This document shows, in pieces, positions 26,270 to 38,199 of a DNA stretch of 64,000 bases (positions are counted from its first letter, which is position 1; the number at the start of each line of letters is the position of its first letter). This DNA comes from Cryptomeria japonica. Lineage: Eukaryota > Streptophyta > Pinopsida > Cupressales > Cupressaceae. A program made the position numbers and the translations under genes. The notes under the pieces are model-generated. The model worked only from the letters and a program-made list of their open reading frames with translations. It ran no database searches and had not been told where the DNA came from. The stretch covers positions 160,042,317 to 160,106,316 of the forward strand of contig NC_081405.1 in assembly GCF_030272615.1 (NCBI RefSeq), read 5' to 3'.

Positions 26270-27929
26270 TGTGTGGGAGAAAAAGTGACACTAAACAAAC
26301 AGGCCCTAATCTCACTTTCAACCACACACTTGTGGAATATGAAAGAGCCTAGAGGTATCACACAATTGGCTACTTCTTTTTGTGGAAGAGAGAGCCATGG
26401 GCTACCTATTAGGATTTCTATTCCTTTGTTGTAAATGATCGATAGAATGATGCAAGTTCAATCCCTAACCCCAAAGTGCAAGTATGAACTAATAACGAGA
26501 TTGCAGAATTGAACTTAAATAATGGAAATCTGTGAACACAAGGACAAGACAAGAATGCAAATGCATACCCAGAGTTAAAATCTAACTGAAAATGTTCGGG
26601 ACGGGGGCGCGGGCGCCACTGTCCTGATTCTGCCCCTGAAACTGCTCTGGAAACTGCTGTTTTGCAAAGCTGTCAAAAATGCTGAAAACTGCTGTCAAAA
26701 GGACCAAGGCGCCCAACGCCCCTGTCCCAGGGACCAGGGCACCCAGCGCCCCTGTCCTGGCAGGACTAGGGCGCCCCACGCCCCTGTCCTGGTCTTTTTC
26801 TCTGAGATTTGGTGTGAAGTTCGGTCTCCGTCTGCTTCTTCCGGATTTGTAACTTGCGGCGTCGTCTGAGTCCCGAAACCTGTACTTATATCTGAAAAGG
26901 GTATGGGCGGCTATATAGGGTTTTGCCTTAGTCAAACCCCCGCTTCGGTGATTTCCACCTCCACGAATAGCCAAGTCGTATTGTAAAATGTATTGTGTGT
27001 GCAGACCTAGTGTGTGTGCAAGGTCCTTAAATGCAAGAAAGCAAACTAGAGCAACCTAGAAAGTAAACCCTAATTGCTTGTAAATGATAATGTAAATTCT
27101 CTAAATCAAGATGCAAAGTGATCTAAAGCATGAATAAGTGATATATTGAAGCTTATGCAAAGACATGAAAACAACATGAAATCATACCCAACCCCAAGGG
27201 AGGGGTACAAGCCAATCTTCAGTCGGTAATCTCCTATTGTTCTTCAATGTCTTCCAAGCCCTAAATGGATGAATGAAATTGATAAATTCTTGATAGAAGG
27301 ATATTGAATGTTGTTGAAGTCTTCAAAGATCTGCTCTTTCGCTGCATATGAGGTCCTTCCAAGCCAAAAATTGGATCCCTTCAAATGAAGAAAGAGAGCT
27401 TTTATATAGGAAACCCTAGGTCTTAATTTCAACTTTAGGCCGACTTAGAGATTGAGTCTCCCGCCAATTTCTTGGGGTTAATCTTTATTTTATGATTGGA
27501 TCGCGCTCCTAAAATTTCGGGAAAAATGTCCGGGACCATGTTGCACTCCGGGCGCCATGGTCCCGACAACTTTTCACCAAATTTTCAGGGCCGTCAGATA
27601 TGATGATTTTAGAGAGAATCCCGAATTTACAGGTGATTTCGAGATGTTTTGACCCCCGAAACCAAGCCCCCAAGTTCGAAATAGGGCCTAATTAGGGTTT
27701 TTGATTAAATGATGTATAGGAGGAATAAAATGAAAAGGGCACACTTTAATGAAAGGGCCCAACTTTATGATGTGGGAGATAATAAAATAGAACCTTAGAC
27801 CTAATTAATTTGATTAATTAAGTGCTAAAGGGGAAATGCAATGCAAAATGCAAAATGCGTCAAGGCGGGTGCTAAACTAGGTGTGAAATTGTACCACCCT
27901 AGCAAGTGCGTACAATTTACGACGCTACA
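26270..27929 (-). mobile_element. E3: solo LTR (1660 bp)
   Basis: On the minus strand it begins TGTAGCGTCGTAAATTG and ends TCCCACACA. The flanking 5-mers are identical, caagc at 26265-26269 and at 27930-27934. A TATA box CCTATATAAAAG lies on the minus strand at about 27394-27405. It is richer in G and C than its surroundings and holds imperfect repeats of 'agggcgcc' type near 26600-26790. No internal region or second LTR is present, so it is a solo LTR left by LTR-LTR recombination. The minus-strand open stretch 26974-26582 is inside it and is probably not a gene. Confidence 0.85.
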
Positions 27930-29173
27930 CAAGCATGGGAAAGCATGTGACAAAATGATACAAATTCCTGTTTCACGGATGAAGGATTTATGCAAAGGAC
28001 TGAATGATAGGGATTGAAGGAATGGAAAAGAGGTGTTGGATAATAGATAGAATGTTTCAAGATTTGTGTGAGGATAGAGGTAAATGTATTCAAGATGAGT
28101 GTTGGTACATAACTTGAGAAGTGATAAAGAGATGGAGGAAAATTGAATTTTGGGACATAAGAACCCAAAATAGATAAAGGAAATGATGGAAGAATAGTTT
28201 TGGAAAGATGTTTAGATAGATGGTTGAAAGAAGTTCAAAGATTGTGCCTTTATTGATCTTTCTTATGGATCATTTGAGGTGATGGATTGCTGGATGGATG
28301 GAGGTAAGGACCCAAGATGGATGGAAGGGATGGAGAGTTTGACTTTGGAATGAAAGGACCTAAAATGGATTTGGATGATGAAAGGATTCCTTGATCTTGA
28401 TCTTGACTTGGAGTAGGATAATTTGAGTTTGTCATTTTCTCTTGATTTTGAATTATATTAGTGAGATTAGTGAAGGAGATGGAAGGGATATCATGCTCTT
28501 GATTAGGATGTGGATGTTGAATGGGACTCTGATCTTGAGATAAAAGGGGATCATCGTGGATGGAATAAAAAAATCTTAGGGGATCATCATAAGATTCTTG
28601 ATAGGCGGGATCTTGATAAAAAAATGGGATTAGATTGGAGAGCCATGATATCTTGATCTTGATTTAGGCTAGGACTCATTTCCTTTGAATAAGATTCTTC
28701 TTTTCAAGTGACAAGGGATGGTCACATGAGTGATCAAAGTTTTAGTTTAGATAGGTTGATATTTTTGACTTGATGGATACTTCGTTTTGGATACTCAATC
28801 TTACTAAGTCAAATAGAGGGTTTGTTCGATAGGCCTCTATGACAAAGCACATGAAATGATATGGATAAAGTCTCCTGATATGGAAACTTGATTTGACTAA
28901 CTTGAATACCTAGCTAGGTATTATTGTCATTGAGATAGATGGATGATAAACTCTTGATCACTTGGTTTGATACTCCCCTAATCTTGTTGGATGAAAATAT
29001 TGCCTAAAGATAGTTGAAAAGTTGACAACCACCTCAAAAAGGTGCTTTGTTGGATTTGGAAATTCTTTTCTCTCTAAGGTTGTGAAGAGGGGAAAACAGA
29101 TTGTAAGGTAAAATGATCAAAATGACAATGAAATAAACAAGAAAACCATAAAACATCAAAAGATCATTTTATA
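27930..29173 (-). pseudogene. E1 proline/serine-rich reading frame remnants
   Basis: Minus-strand fragments (28168-27960 and 28435-28250) repeat a protein motif of the type S-I-L-G-P-[YF]-[VI]-P-K and end in Q-x-I-x-K-K-D-Q. The same series occurs in E2 at 32781-32392. The conservation is visible at protein level across diverged DNA, which suggests both elements once encoded a related low-complexity protein. Stops and frameshifts are numerous. Function unknown; no link to a known gag domain could be made by eye. Confidence 0.4.
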
Positions 29174-30045
29174 CCTTTGCTATTTTACCTCTTCCTCGAA
29201 TTGAGCCTTCAGTGAAGTTGAAAAGCGCCTCTCTACAGTTTGATTGGACAGGCTCCTTCTTGACGAATGTGGAATGCCCTCCAAATGATCAACAAGGTAA
29301 GTGGATTGGACTTGAATAATGGATAGGAGGATTTGGATTAGAATATTTAGGATGGACGGATTTGATAGAGGATTATGAAGAGAGGGGAGAAAAGAGCAGC
29401 ATGACAATGCATGAGAAGTGGATAGTTTGTGAGGATAATATACTCCAATTTATAGATTGGAGGAGGCCAATGGAGGGCCAAGATTTATTTGATTATGAAG
29501 GGTTGAGATTGATCTTAGATAGAAGGCATGGATCAAGGGTGCCTTGGGAAAATAAACAGGAATATAAAATTCCTTAGGAAAAGTGGGGGAGAAATTTGAA
29601 TTTCAAATATGAGGAATTAAAAATTCTAAAATAAGGATGCATTGAGGGATTCAAAGAAATTTGCATTTCTTTGAGAGACTCAATGTTGATGTGACATGAG
29701 TGAGAATTAAAAATTGAAGGATAATGATAAGCGTGATTATGAGAGATTCTAGAAGGATTAATTCGGTTGAGTGGGATTAGGAAAAGTGATTTGTAGGAAT
29801 CACATGAATATGTTAATTAATTAAAATCAATTAACTGAGTGGAGTTAGAGGAAATAATTATTGAGATGACTTTAGAAGAATAGGGGAATAATTAATTAAT
29901 TTGATAAATTAATTATTGGACAATAGTGATAGAATTAATTTAATTAGATTTAATTAATACTGAGAAGAATAAGGATAACACAATTAAGTCAATTAATTAT
30001 GTTGATAGGCTTAAATTAATTAAATATTAATTTTAAGTGTCTACA
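29174..30045 (-). repeat. E2 3' LTR
   Basis: Collinear with 36352-36983 and 44756-45004 (shared 'gagccttca.tgaagttgaa', 'gaaggcatggatcaagggtg', 'gataggcttaaatt'). It still contains the uninterrupted sequence 'ttgtaggaatcacatgaata' (near 29790) where the other LTR is cut by C, i.e. an empty site. A TATA-like TATAAATT lies on the minus strand near 29450. Confidence 0.8.
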
Positions 30046-31990
30046 TTTTGCCCCTCTTTGATATAGCGCCGTGAAATGATGTTATATCAAAGAAGAATAA
30101 AACATAGTGGAAGAAAAGGATAAGGACTAGTAGCATGATGCCCCCTCGAGAGGACATGCGGGTTCGAAGAACACGGGTGTTCTCTCAAAAGGAATTAGAA
30201 GAATAAGTGGTGAAAGGATGAAGATAAAGAAAGAGGGAACTAGGATGGGTTGGACTATTGTAAATGAAATGAGACAAAGAAATGATAAATGGATTGGATT
30301 TCTTGTTGAGCAAGTATAGAGAGCGAACCTAGATTTGATAATGCCATGGATAATCTTCACCACTGATTATAAGAATCAAGATGATAAGAAGATCTAAGGC
30401 GTGGACTGACGCTTAGTCAAACAGGAATGCCTTGTACACAATCATGCAAGTGTTCATAAACACTAATGTAGGTTTGTCGGTTCGAACAAGGAAGACCTTC
30501 AAACACACCATGCCATGAAAACTATGCCCCATTATACACCAGGTAAGACATGCCAAGATATAGGATGATCAAGGTAGTCTTGAGCAAGTATAGTCCTGGG
30601 ACACAAGATGAAAACAAAGCGAAAAGCTCAAGCATGCAAACAAAATGCACATGACCAACTTACATCTCTTGCCAAGAGTAGGACATGGATTTGGATAAAT
30701 TGTCGGACTAGGGAAGGATACATCCCAATGGGTAGGTGATGGATTGATTGATGGATGACAAAAGACAAGTTGGATGTGCAAGATCTGCATATGAGAGAAT
30801 TGTTGCTTGGATTTGATTAACAAAGTATGGATGGGTGCTTAGATTAGGCACAAGTCAGTGCGAGCTCAGGTAGATGGGGAAAGCTCAGTTTGATGGATTG
30901 GATAGAATTGGAAGAAGGATAAATGATTAGATGGGATGAAAAAGGGGGATGGATTATTGAATAGGATTGGATTGGGGATGGGATTATTGATTAAATTGGA
31001 AGAGACGGAGAATATGATTGGATAAGATAGGATTGGATTAGAAATTGGATAGGAAATTAGATTGGATGGGGTGGATGGGTGGATAGGATTTGATTGAATG
31101 GAACCAATGACAAGGGAGAGCCAAGGATTGGTAAAAGGATGGATGGATGACTGGATGAAGATATTGTTTGGATAGATGTATCAAGTGGATGTATATGGAT
31201 AGGAAATGGAGGAATAAAGGATGGAGAGTAAGATGATGGAGACCCAAGGACTATGCTGCAAAGGAGTGCAATGCCCCATACTAGAGGTAGTGGAATTAAG
31301 GATGCAAGGATGGTGGATAAAGATGTATAGGTGGAAGGATAATGTGTAATGGATATGGATGGTAGTGAATTTAAGGCTTGAATACTCCAAAGCATGCATG
31401 AATATACATTATTTTGGCTCTATATGATCAAGATGAAAGATAGGAATGGAGGATTCATTTTGATAGTATGAGGGATATGAGATGGAGGATATGGATAGGA
31501 TAGTCGAGATCAAAGATAGGAAAGGAGAATGGACTTAGATATGATGTAGATGGATGTGAGGATTGCATGGATGAAGCTTGCCCCCAAGTGTAGAGTGCAA
31601 GAGGATGAGGAGATTACACATGACACTTGTTTGCCAAGTTTTCATCATGGTACTTACCCAAGGTGCCACAAGGAGTGGTTTTCACCATTGGATGAAATGA
31701 TTTTTCTTTACTTTTTTCTGATTTTTTTTTTTTTTTTTGTATTTTTCTTGATTTTTTTGAATTTTTTTGAATTTTTTAATTTTTGGAATAGTTTGGATGG
31801 ATAAGGATGAGGATGAGTGGATATGTAAGATAGTGGATGCATGAAAGAGGAAGGGAGGACTCAAGCATCTAGTTCCATAGATGGTATCCCTTACTATTTC
31901 TTTGAAGTGGAGGTATGCTCATAGATGTTGGTAACAATAATTGGGGAGATGAAATGGATAGGGGATGGAAGATAAGGATTTGGAAAGGAT
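30046..31990 (-). other. E2 interior next to the 3' LTR
   Basis: Starts with the purine tract on the minus strand and then a stretch related to E1 at 7966-8300. From 30900 on it is dominated by 'ggatgga' and 'ggattgg' words. Minus-strand open stretches (31395-31038) are Pro/Ser/His/Leu-rich, low complexity and unrecognised. A T run lies at 31725-31738. Confidence 0.5.
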
Positions 31991-31994
31991 TGGA

Positions 31995-33887
31995 CTAATG
32001 GAACGGGATTGTGAAAAGTGGATGGTGGATAATGGATGGGGTTTTGAAGAATTTGTGGAAGATCAAAATGGGCACACACCTTGAAGGGTGGTGGAGTAGT
32101 GGAGGAGATGATTTTGGATTAGATGAAGGATAAAGTGTGGATTCTAGGAAATGATGACCCAAAATATAAGAATGGGATGATGGAGTTGAGATGGTGGATT
32201 TTGGGACATAAGGACCCAAAATGGATTTTGAAGATGGAGGAGTGTTAGATGGAGGATTGGAGGACTTATGAATGGATGGAGCTTTTGGATTAACAAGTTT
32301 GGATGCCAATTTTGATTTTTCTTTGGGATGCATTGCTTCTTTGGGAATCCACATAGTTCTTGATTTTTTCTTTTGGGGCCTATGGCCTTTTTTATTTTTC
32401 TTTCTTTTGGATCATATTTTTCTTTTGAGCATGTCGTTTTGAGGGGACATGTTGATCCTTTGATTTTTGTGGATTTTGAGCTTTGTGATTTTTAGATTGG
32501 GCATCCAAATTGCTTCCAATAGAAATGGGATGTGTGCATGAGGATGAATGACTTAACAATTTTATGGATGGTGGGATGATGGAGGGAGCATGTTGGGAGG
32601 CATTCAATGATGTGTGCCTTTGTTGATCTTTCTTTAGAATTATTTGAGGTGATAGGGTGGCGGATGGAGGGATGTAAGGACCCAATATGGATGGAAGGGA
32701 TGGAGGATTGAGCATTGGAACATAGGGGCCCAAAATGGATGGAAGGAATGAAGGGTTTAACTTTGGAACATAGGGTCCCAAAATGGATGCAGAAGATGAG
32801 GGATGACAGGATTTTGATTTGTATGAAGGAAATTTGGATTTAAGAGGAATAGAGGATGTACCAACATCTTGAGCATTAGCTTGAGGACCCTTATTATTTC
32901 AGAAATGAGATACGAGTCCATTTTGAGGGGAATGAGATGTGGAAGGAGGAAGATTAGGATCTTTAGATGGATTGGGATCGTGATATGGAGATGAAGGGAT
33001 ACTTTGATCTTGACTAGGGGGGGTATCATGAGATGGAGTGGGAGGGGTGATTGGATCATGAGATGGAAGAGGATCATGTGATGATAGAGGAATCATATGA
33101 TCATGAGAGGAAGTGGAGGGGATGGGATCATTAGATGGAGAGGTTTCTATGCTAGCATGCTTTGGAACAAGGTTTTGGCATGTTTGGAGTTGTGGGGATT
33201 GTGTGATGGAGGAAGATATGGAAGCTTAAACTTGGGTGGATGGAGGATTGATGGTATCATGAAGTGTGGAGGATTGGGATTTTTTTTGAGGTGGAGGTGA
33301 TTAGGGTGGATGGAGGACTTGAGGAGACTTAGCCACTTTTCTTTGAGGTGAGGATTTTGTCTCCTTTGCTAGTATGTCTTGGATAAGATTATGGATGATG
33401 GATTTGGAGGATGTAGACAATATGGATTTTGGAGGATTAGGATTAGATGGAGAATTGGGATTGGATGGAGGATTAGGATAATGGATTGGGGAATTAGGAT
33501 TAATGATTGGAGGACTATGGAGTAAAGGATTTGGATGGGGAGTAGAGGTAATGAATGTGTTGTGGAAGGATGGGGATTGGGATGTAGATGGGAGGGAGAT
33601 GGAGGTATACATATTGGATTAGAGGAGTATATGGATGAGGGATAATATGGAGATACGTATGGGGAATAAGATGGAGATATGGATGGGGAATAAGATGGAT
33701 TTCCCTTGTCGAAGGTAGAGGAAGGATAATAGATAAGGTATAGATTGGGATTGGGTGTAATGTGTTGAGATGGGATGGATGAAGGTATGATAGGCGAGTG
33801 GGAGATTATGGGATTAACTTGGTAGGCAGGTTCGTGAATTTCCATGAGCATCTTCTCATACCAAGCTTTGAAATTTTGGGTAGTCAT
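31995..33887 (-). pseudogene. E2 proline/serine-rich protein remnant
   Basis: Starts at a plausible ATG (33887) with a non-repetitive N-terminus containing FKAWYEKMLMEIHEPAY, the only gag-like looking stretch in E2, then turns Pro/Ser/Asn-rich. A frameshift near 33640 leads into the frame that runs with few stops to 32392; another frame takes over at 32354-31995. Repeats of the S-I-L-G-P-Y-V-P-K type lie at 32760-32650, followed by a Lys/Gln-rich basic tail near 32440. A related series exists in E1. It could be a highly diverged gag or an accessory protein of a non-autonomous element; I cannot tell which. Confidence 0.4.
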
Positions 33888-33949
33888 GTTGAGAGTGAAG
33901 GATTAGATTGGAATTGGATGAATATGTTTTGGAGGGGAGAGATTATGAA

Positions 33950-34450
33950 GATGATGTTAAATGATGATGGTGGATTAGATTTGACTAGATTTGGATTGGA
34001 TTTTGTTTGGATTGGAATTAGTTTGATTGGATTGATCCTTGGATTAGGACTTGATTGGATTGGAATGGTCCTTGGATTAGGACTTGATTTGATTGGATGA
34101 TTGATTTATTGGATTGGATTGAATTGGATTAGATTTGATTTGATTTGATTGATCCTTGCATTAGGACTTGGTTTGATTGGATTGGATTGGATTGAATTGG
34201 ATTAGATTGGATTTGATTAATTGGATTAGATTGGATTTGATTGGATTGAATTGGATTGAATTGGTCCTTCGATTAGGACTTGATTGGATTTGGATGATGA
34301 ATTGGTCCTTGGATTAGGACTTGATTGGATTTGGATGATGAATTGGATTTGATTGGATTAAAGGATTGGATGATTGCTTGATGGAGGATTGGATAACCGG
34401 ATTAGGAAGATGGATGGATTTGATTGATTGCAATTTTGGAGATTTGATTG
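33950..34450. repeat. GATTG-rich minisatellite-like region
   Basis: Diverged repeats of 'ggattggatt' and 'ccttggattaggacttgatt' (near 34037, 34069, 34153, 34268 and 34306). No reading frame of note. Confidence 0.85.
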
Positions 34451-34459
34451 GATTAGAGA

Positions 34460-36351
34460 GAGAATGATTATGGAAGAATAAAGAGGGAGGCTACCCAAAG
34501 TCGGATGAATGATTTGGACAAAAAATATTGGTTGAGGGAGGATGATTATTTGAGTGGATTAAAGTGGATTGGGGATTGGAGAATTTCTTGGATAGATAGA
34601 AAATGGATTTAAGATTTGATGATGGCAAGATGGAATTTGGAAAGAGAGATAATTGATTGGTTGTGGGGGATGGACTTGGCAAGAGATGTCAAGTAAAGAA
34701 AACACAATGGTCAAAAGAAGTTAGACTCAAAAGACACTTATGCTCCTTCACAACATATCCTATGGCAAGAAAAGACAATAGTCAATGGATCCCAATTGGT
34801 TTCCCAGCTACGCTTACCCATAGCAGACACTTAGATGCTTGACTCCATTGGCTCCCCTCCATGACACTCGCTTCTCCAGGGCAGCCAAGCATCAATTCCC
34901 ATGAAAACTCCTCATGGTGAACTTTGTGTCTCTACTAAGGGCCATAAAAATATGGGCAGCTTCAGAGGTTCGACCTCCTACACCAATGACTAGAAGGTTT
35001 TTGGCCACTATGCACAAGGTGTTTAGTATGGCTTCCCATTAGGAGCTACCCTTCGCAGTTGCGCAAGCACAATTGAGGCCTATAGCCCAACGAAGCACCA
35101 AGAAATTAGTAGTCATACAAGCGTGATTGAGATCTCTAGGATCCTACTAAGCACCCAATGTGAGAGTGAACTCTCATATAACCCCAACCATTGACCTTGT
35201 CGTCATCAATGGCCTATTTATTATAGTGAGTTGGGAACCCTAGGTCCGGGTGTACTCACTTGGGTCGTTCCCCTCTTACCTTCTCAAAGAGAAAGTTGGG
35301 AGGGCAGGCCCACTAAGAGTAAGCATGCAGCAAACATGAAAAACTTGGAAGGTCTGGATTTCTGATTGTCTAGCTAGACGAGAGCATACACTCCTACCTT
35401 TACGCTTTTCACAAAACACAAAATAATGGTTTATTTACCCTCTAATTATATCTAGGTGCCTAGTTAAGAAAAAAGACACAATATTTGCTTGAACCTCCTA
35501 GGCAACCTGCAAAACCACTCGATTAGTAGTTTGAAAATGAAGTCTTTGACAAGAGTCCTGCAAAAGACAAGAGTATGACAAAAATATTTTAATTTTTTTA
35601 ATTTTTTGGGAATGAGTAGAAAAACAAGAATAAAAACTTTTATGCTAAAGACAAATGTGGATTTGGAGGAAATTTTGATGGGTAAATGGGGTTTGACTAG
35701 GTTTTTGACAATTTCTAAGGGACAGGCAAGCAGAAAATGGGGATTTTAGAGGCAAGGTGAAGGAATGGAAAAAATTGTCCAAGAGGGACAAAGAAGCAAA
35801 AATTAGAGATAGACAATATGGAAAAATTTGGAGGTGATTGGATAAAAGTGGAAGAAGTTATGGCAGACCCTAGAAATAGAGAAATGTGGGATTCCAGGCT
35901 TCAAAAAGTGGAATTTGGGATAATGCCCTCAAGGAAGGAAATGCACAAAATGAAATTGCGGGGGATCTAGTGAAGTTTGGAGGAAAACAATGTGAAGATA
36001 ACATAAACAAAATAAATTACAGTCAGGCTGATTAGCAGGCGCTCATGTCAAAACAGCTAGAGTTAGCCCCCAAAAATTCAAATTTAAATTTTTAACAAAA
36101 CACTTGCGCTAATCGCAGAGCGGTTGTACTGAAGCGACAACTGAAAAGAGATAGAAGTGAGAGGATAGAAGAATGAAGAAGAGGAGATAGATGAATTTGT
36201 ATGGCGGTCATGCTGAAGCCGAGGCGGTCGCCAATTGTTTTTTAAAATTTGATGCGGTCGCATCGAAGCCGAGACGGTTGCGCTGATCTAGAAAATGGTC
36301 GCGCCAATGCGCATGCGCTCACACTGAAGCATGAACCTGCGAGAAACCTTT
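34460..36351 (-). other. E2 interior next to the 5' LTR (leader), no gene recognised
   Basis: Non-repetitive, more balanced base composition than the rest of E2. I see no domain on either strand. At 36100-36340 there is a cluster of GC-rich words (gcggtcgc, tgaagccgag, gcgctgatc) repeated several times just downstream of the 5' LTR on the minus strand. A similarly placed 21 bp repeat cluster exists in E1. Confidence 0.4.
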
Positions 36352-36983
36352 GGTATTGTAACTCTCCCTCGGATTGAGCCTTCATTGAAGTTGAATAGCG
36401 CCTCTATTCAACTTGATTGGATGGGCTCCTTCTTGATGGATGTGGAATGCTCTCCAAATGCTCAACAAGGTAAGTGGATTTTTGGATTGGATTTGGATGA
36501 TGGATAAAAGGATTTGATAAATGGAGGATTATGAGGACATGATAGAGAGATGATTAGAAGAGGATGAGAGAAGAAATAGGCAACATGACAATGTTTGAGA
36601 AGTGGATCGTTTGTGAGGATAATATGATCCAATTTATAGATTGGAGGAGGCCAATGGACGACCAAGATTGATTTGATTATGAAGGGTTGAGATTGATCTT
36701 AGATAGAAGGCATGGATCAAGGGTGCCTTGGGAAAATAAACAGGAATATCAAATTCCTTGGGAAAAGGGGGGAGAAATTTGAATTTCAAATATGAGGAAT
36801 TAAAAATTCGAAAACAAGGATGCATTGAGGGATTCAAAGAAATTTGAATTTATTTGAGAGACTCAATGTTGATGTGACATGAGTGGGAATTAAAAATTGA
36901 AGGATAATGATAAGTATGATTATGAGAGATTCTAGAAGGATTAATTAGGTTGAGTGGGATTAGGAAAAGTGATTTGTAGGAAT
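36352..36983 (-). repeat. E2 5' LTR, part 1
   Basis: Matches 29174-29800 of the other E2 LTR. It stops at ggaat (36979-36983), the target duplication of element C, and resumes at 44756. Confidence 0.8.
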
Positions 36984-38149
36984 TGTTGGCATTTTTGTTG
37001 TTTATGTTGTGATTGTCATTGATGTACACACACTTGTATTGAGATCCCCTTTATATGTATGAGCTTGTGCTCAACCGGTATTTGTTCCAACCGGTATGTT
37101 GTTTACTAGTCTTTAGACTAGTGGTGATTTTGCAATATGTGTTTCCCAGTCTGAAGCGGCATGTCGACCCCAAGCGGTTCGTAGATCACAAGTGGTACGA
37201 GGGAGCAAAGCGGCACAACACATTCTTAAGAGTCTTCTTTTTTGTCAAACCGGTAATCTGTATTTTGTATGAACCGGTAATACTCTGTGATGAGTTACCA
37301 TCTAGCATTTTGTGATGAGTTACCAATCCACCGATTGTTTGATGGTGCCGACACATTGATGGTGCTTCTTGTGTCGTGTTACTGAGTATGTCTAGATTCA
37401 TTGAACCTAGGAAATTGTAATGTAATCCTATTGGACTGACATGAAATCAGATTCCTTTAAAAGGACATCATGTCTAGGGTTTTAAGTTGTTGCTGAAAGG
37501 GTTAATGTCGAGCTAGGGTTTAAGGTGGAAGTTGAGAACGATCTTATCTGAGAAGATCAAGTTGTAACTATGAGAGAGAGAGAGAAGACTAAAGTAATGT
37601 TGGAATGCATTAGCTATGAGCAATACTGGATCTAACCAAGCAGTTTGTGCTATTAGATAGATCAAACACTTGCTGATTACTCACATCTTTGACAAGTCTA
37701 TAGCCCTTAATCAGGTAGGCCTCAAAGCCTTTGTAAAATCCTCTAACAAGGTGGTTCACACATGTGAATCTAAAATCCTCTAACAAGGTAGTCTTTAATC
37801 AAACTTATCTCCTAATAGAGATTGAGATTCCTAACAGGATCTGTTCTAGTGAAGAACATTGTAAGACCTTAACCGGTCTGACCTTAACTGGTCTGGTTTC
37901 TATTCTGCAGATAGTGACTTGTGAGTTCCATCTCACCGTGGTTTTTCCTAGTTGGGTTTCCACATCAAATATCTTGTGTTATGGTTGTATTGCTTTTGTG
38001 GGTGAATGCTTTATTCACATTTTGGTTTGCATGTGTGGTAACCGATTTGACTGTTAGACTGCTTTACCGGTTTATCTTTAGACTGTGTAAGTGTTTTAGT
38101 GTAGAGATTTTTGGCATACTAATTCAGCCCCCCCTCTTAGTATTCATCA
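36984..38149 (+). repeat. Element C 5' LTR
   Basis: Starts TGTTGGCATT, ends TATTCATCA. Very similar to 43611-44755. A TATA-like 'ctttaaaagg' lies near 37453, a (GA) run near 37572, and a hairpin GTGAG/CTCAC at 37921-37936. Open stretches here (37055-37315, 37764-38057) occur at the same place in both LTRs and are not separate genes. Confidence 0.95.
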
Positions 38150-38151
38150 AT

Positions 38152-38163
38152 TGGTATCAGAGC
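38152..38163 (+). other. Primer-binding site of element C
   Basis: TGGTATCAGAGC, exact complement of initiator tRNA-Met 3' end, 2 bp after the 5' LTR; same as element B. Confidence 0.93.
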
Positions 38164-38199
38164 CTACCTTTCTATAAGTTTAACCACTTGGAAAGAGAT

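Noticed and set aside
26582-26974. 130-codon Arg/Gly-rich minus-strand ORF as gene
   Set aside because: Lies wholly inside the E3 solo LTR and owes its openness to GC-rich imperfect repeats.
37055-38057. Small ORFs in the C LTR, repeated at 43682-44784
   Set aside because: They are LTR sequence present in both copies; differences between copies show no coding constraint that I can see.
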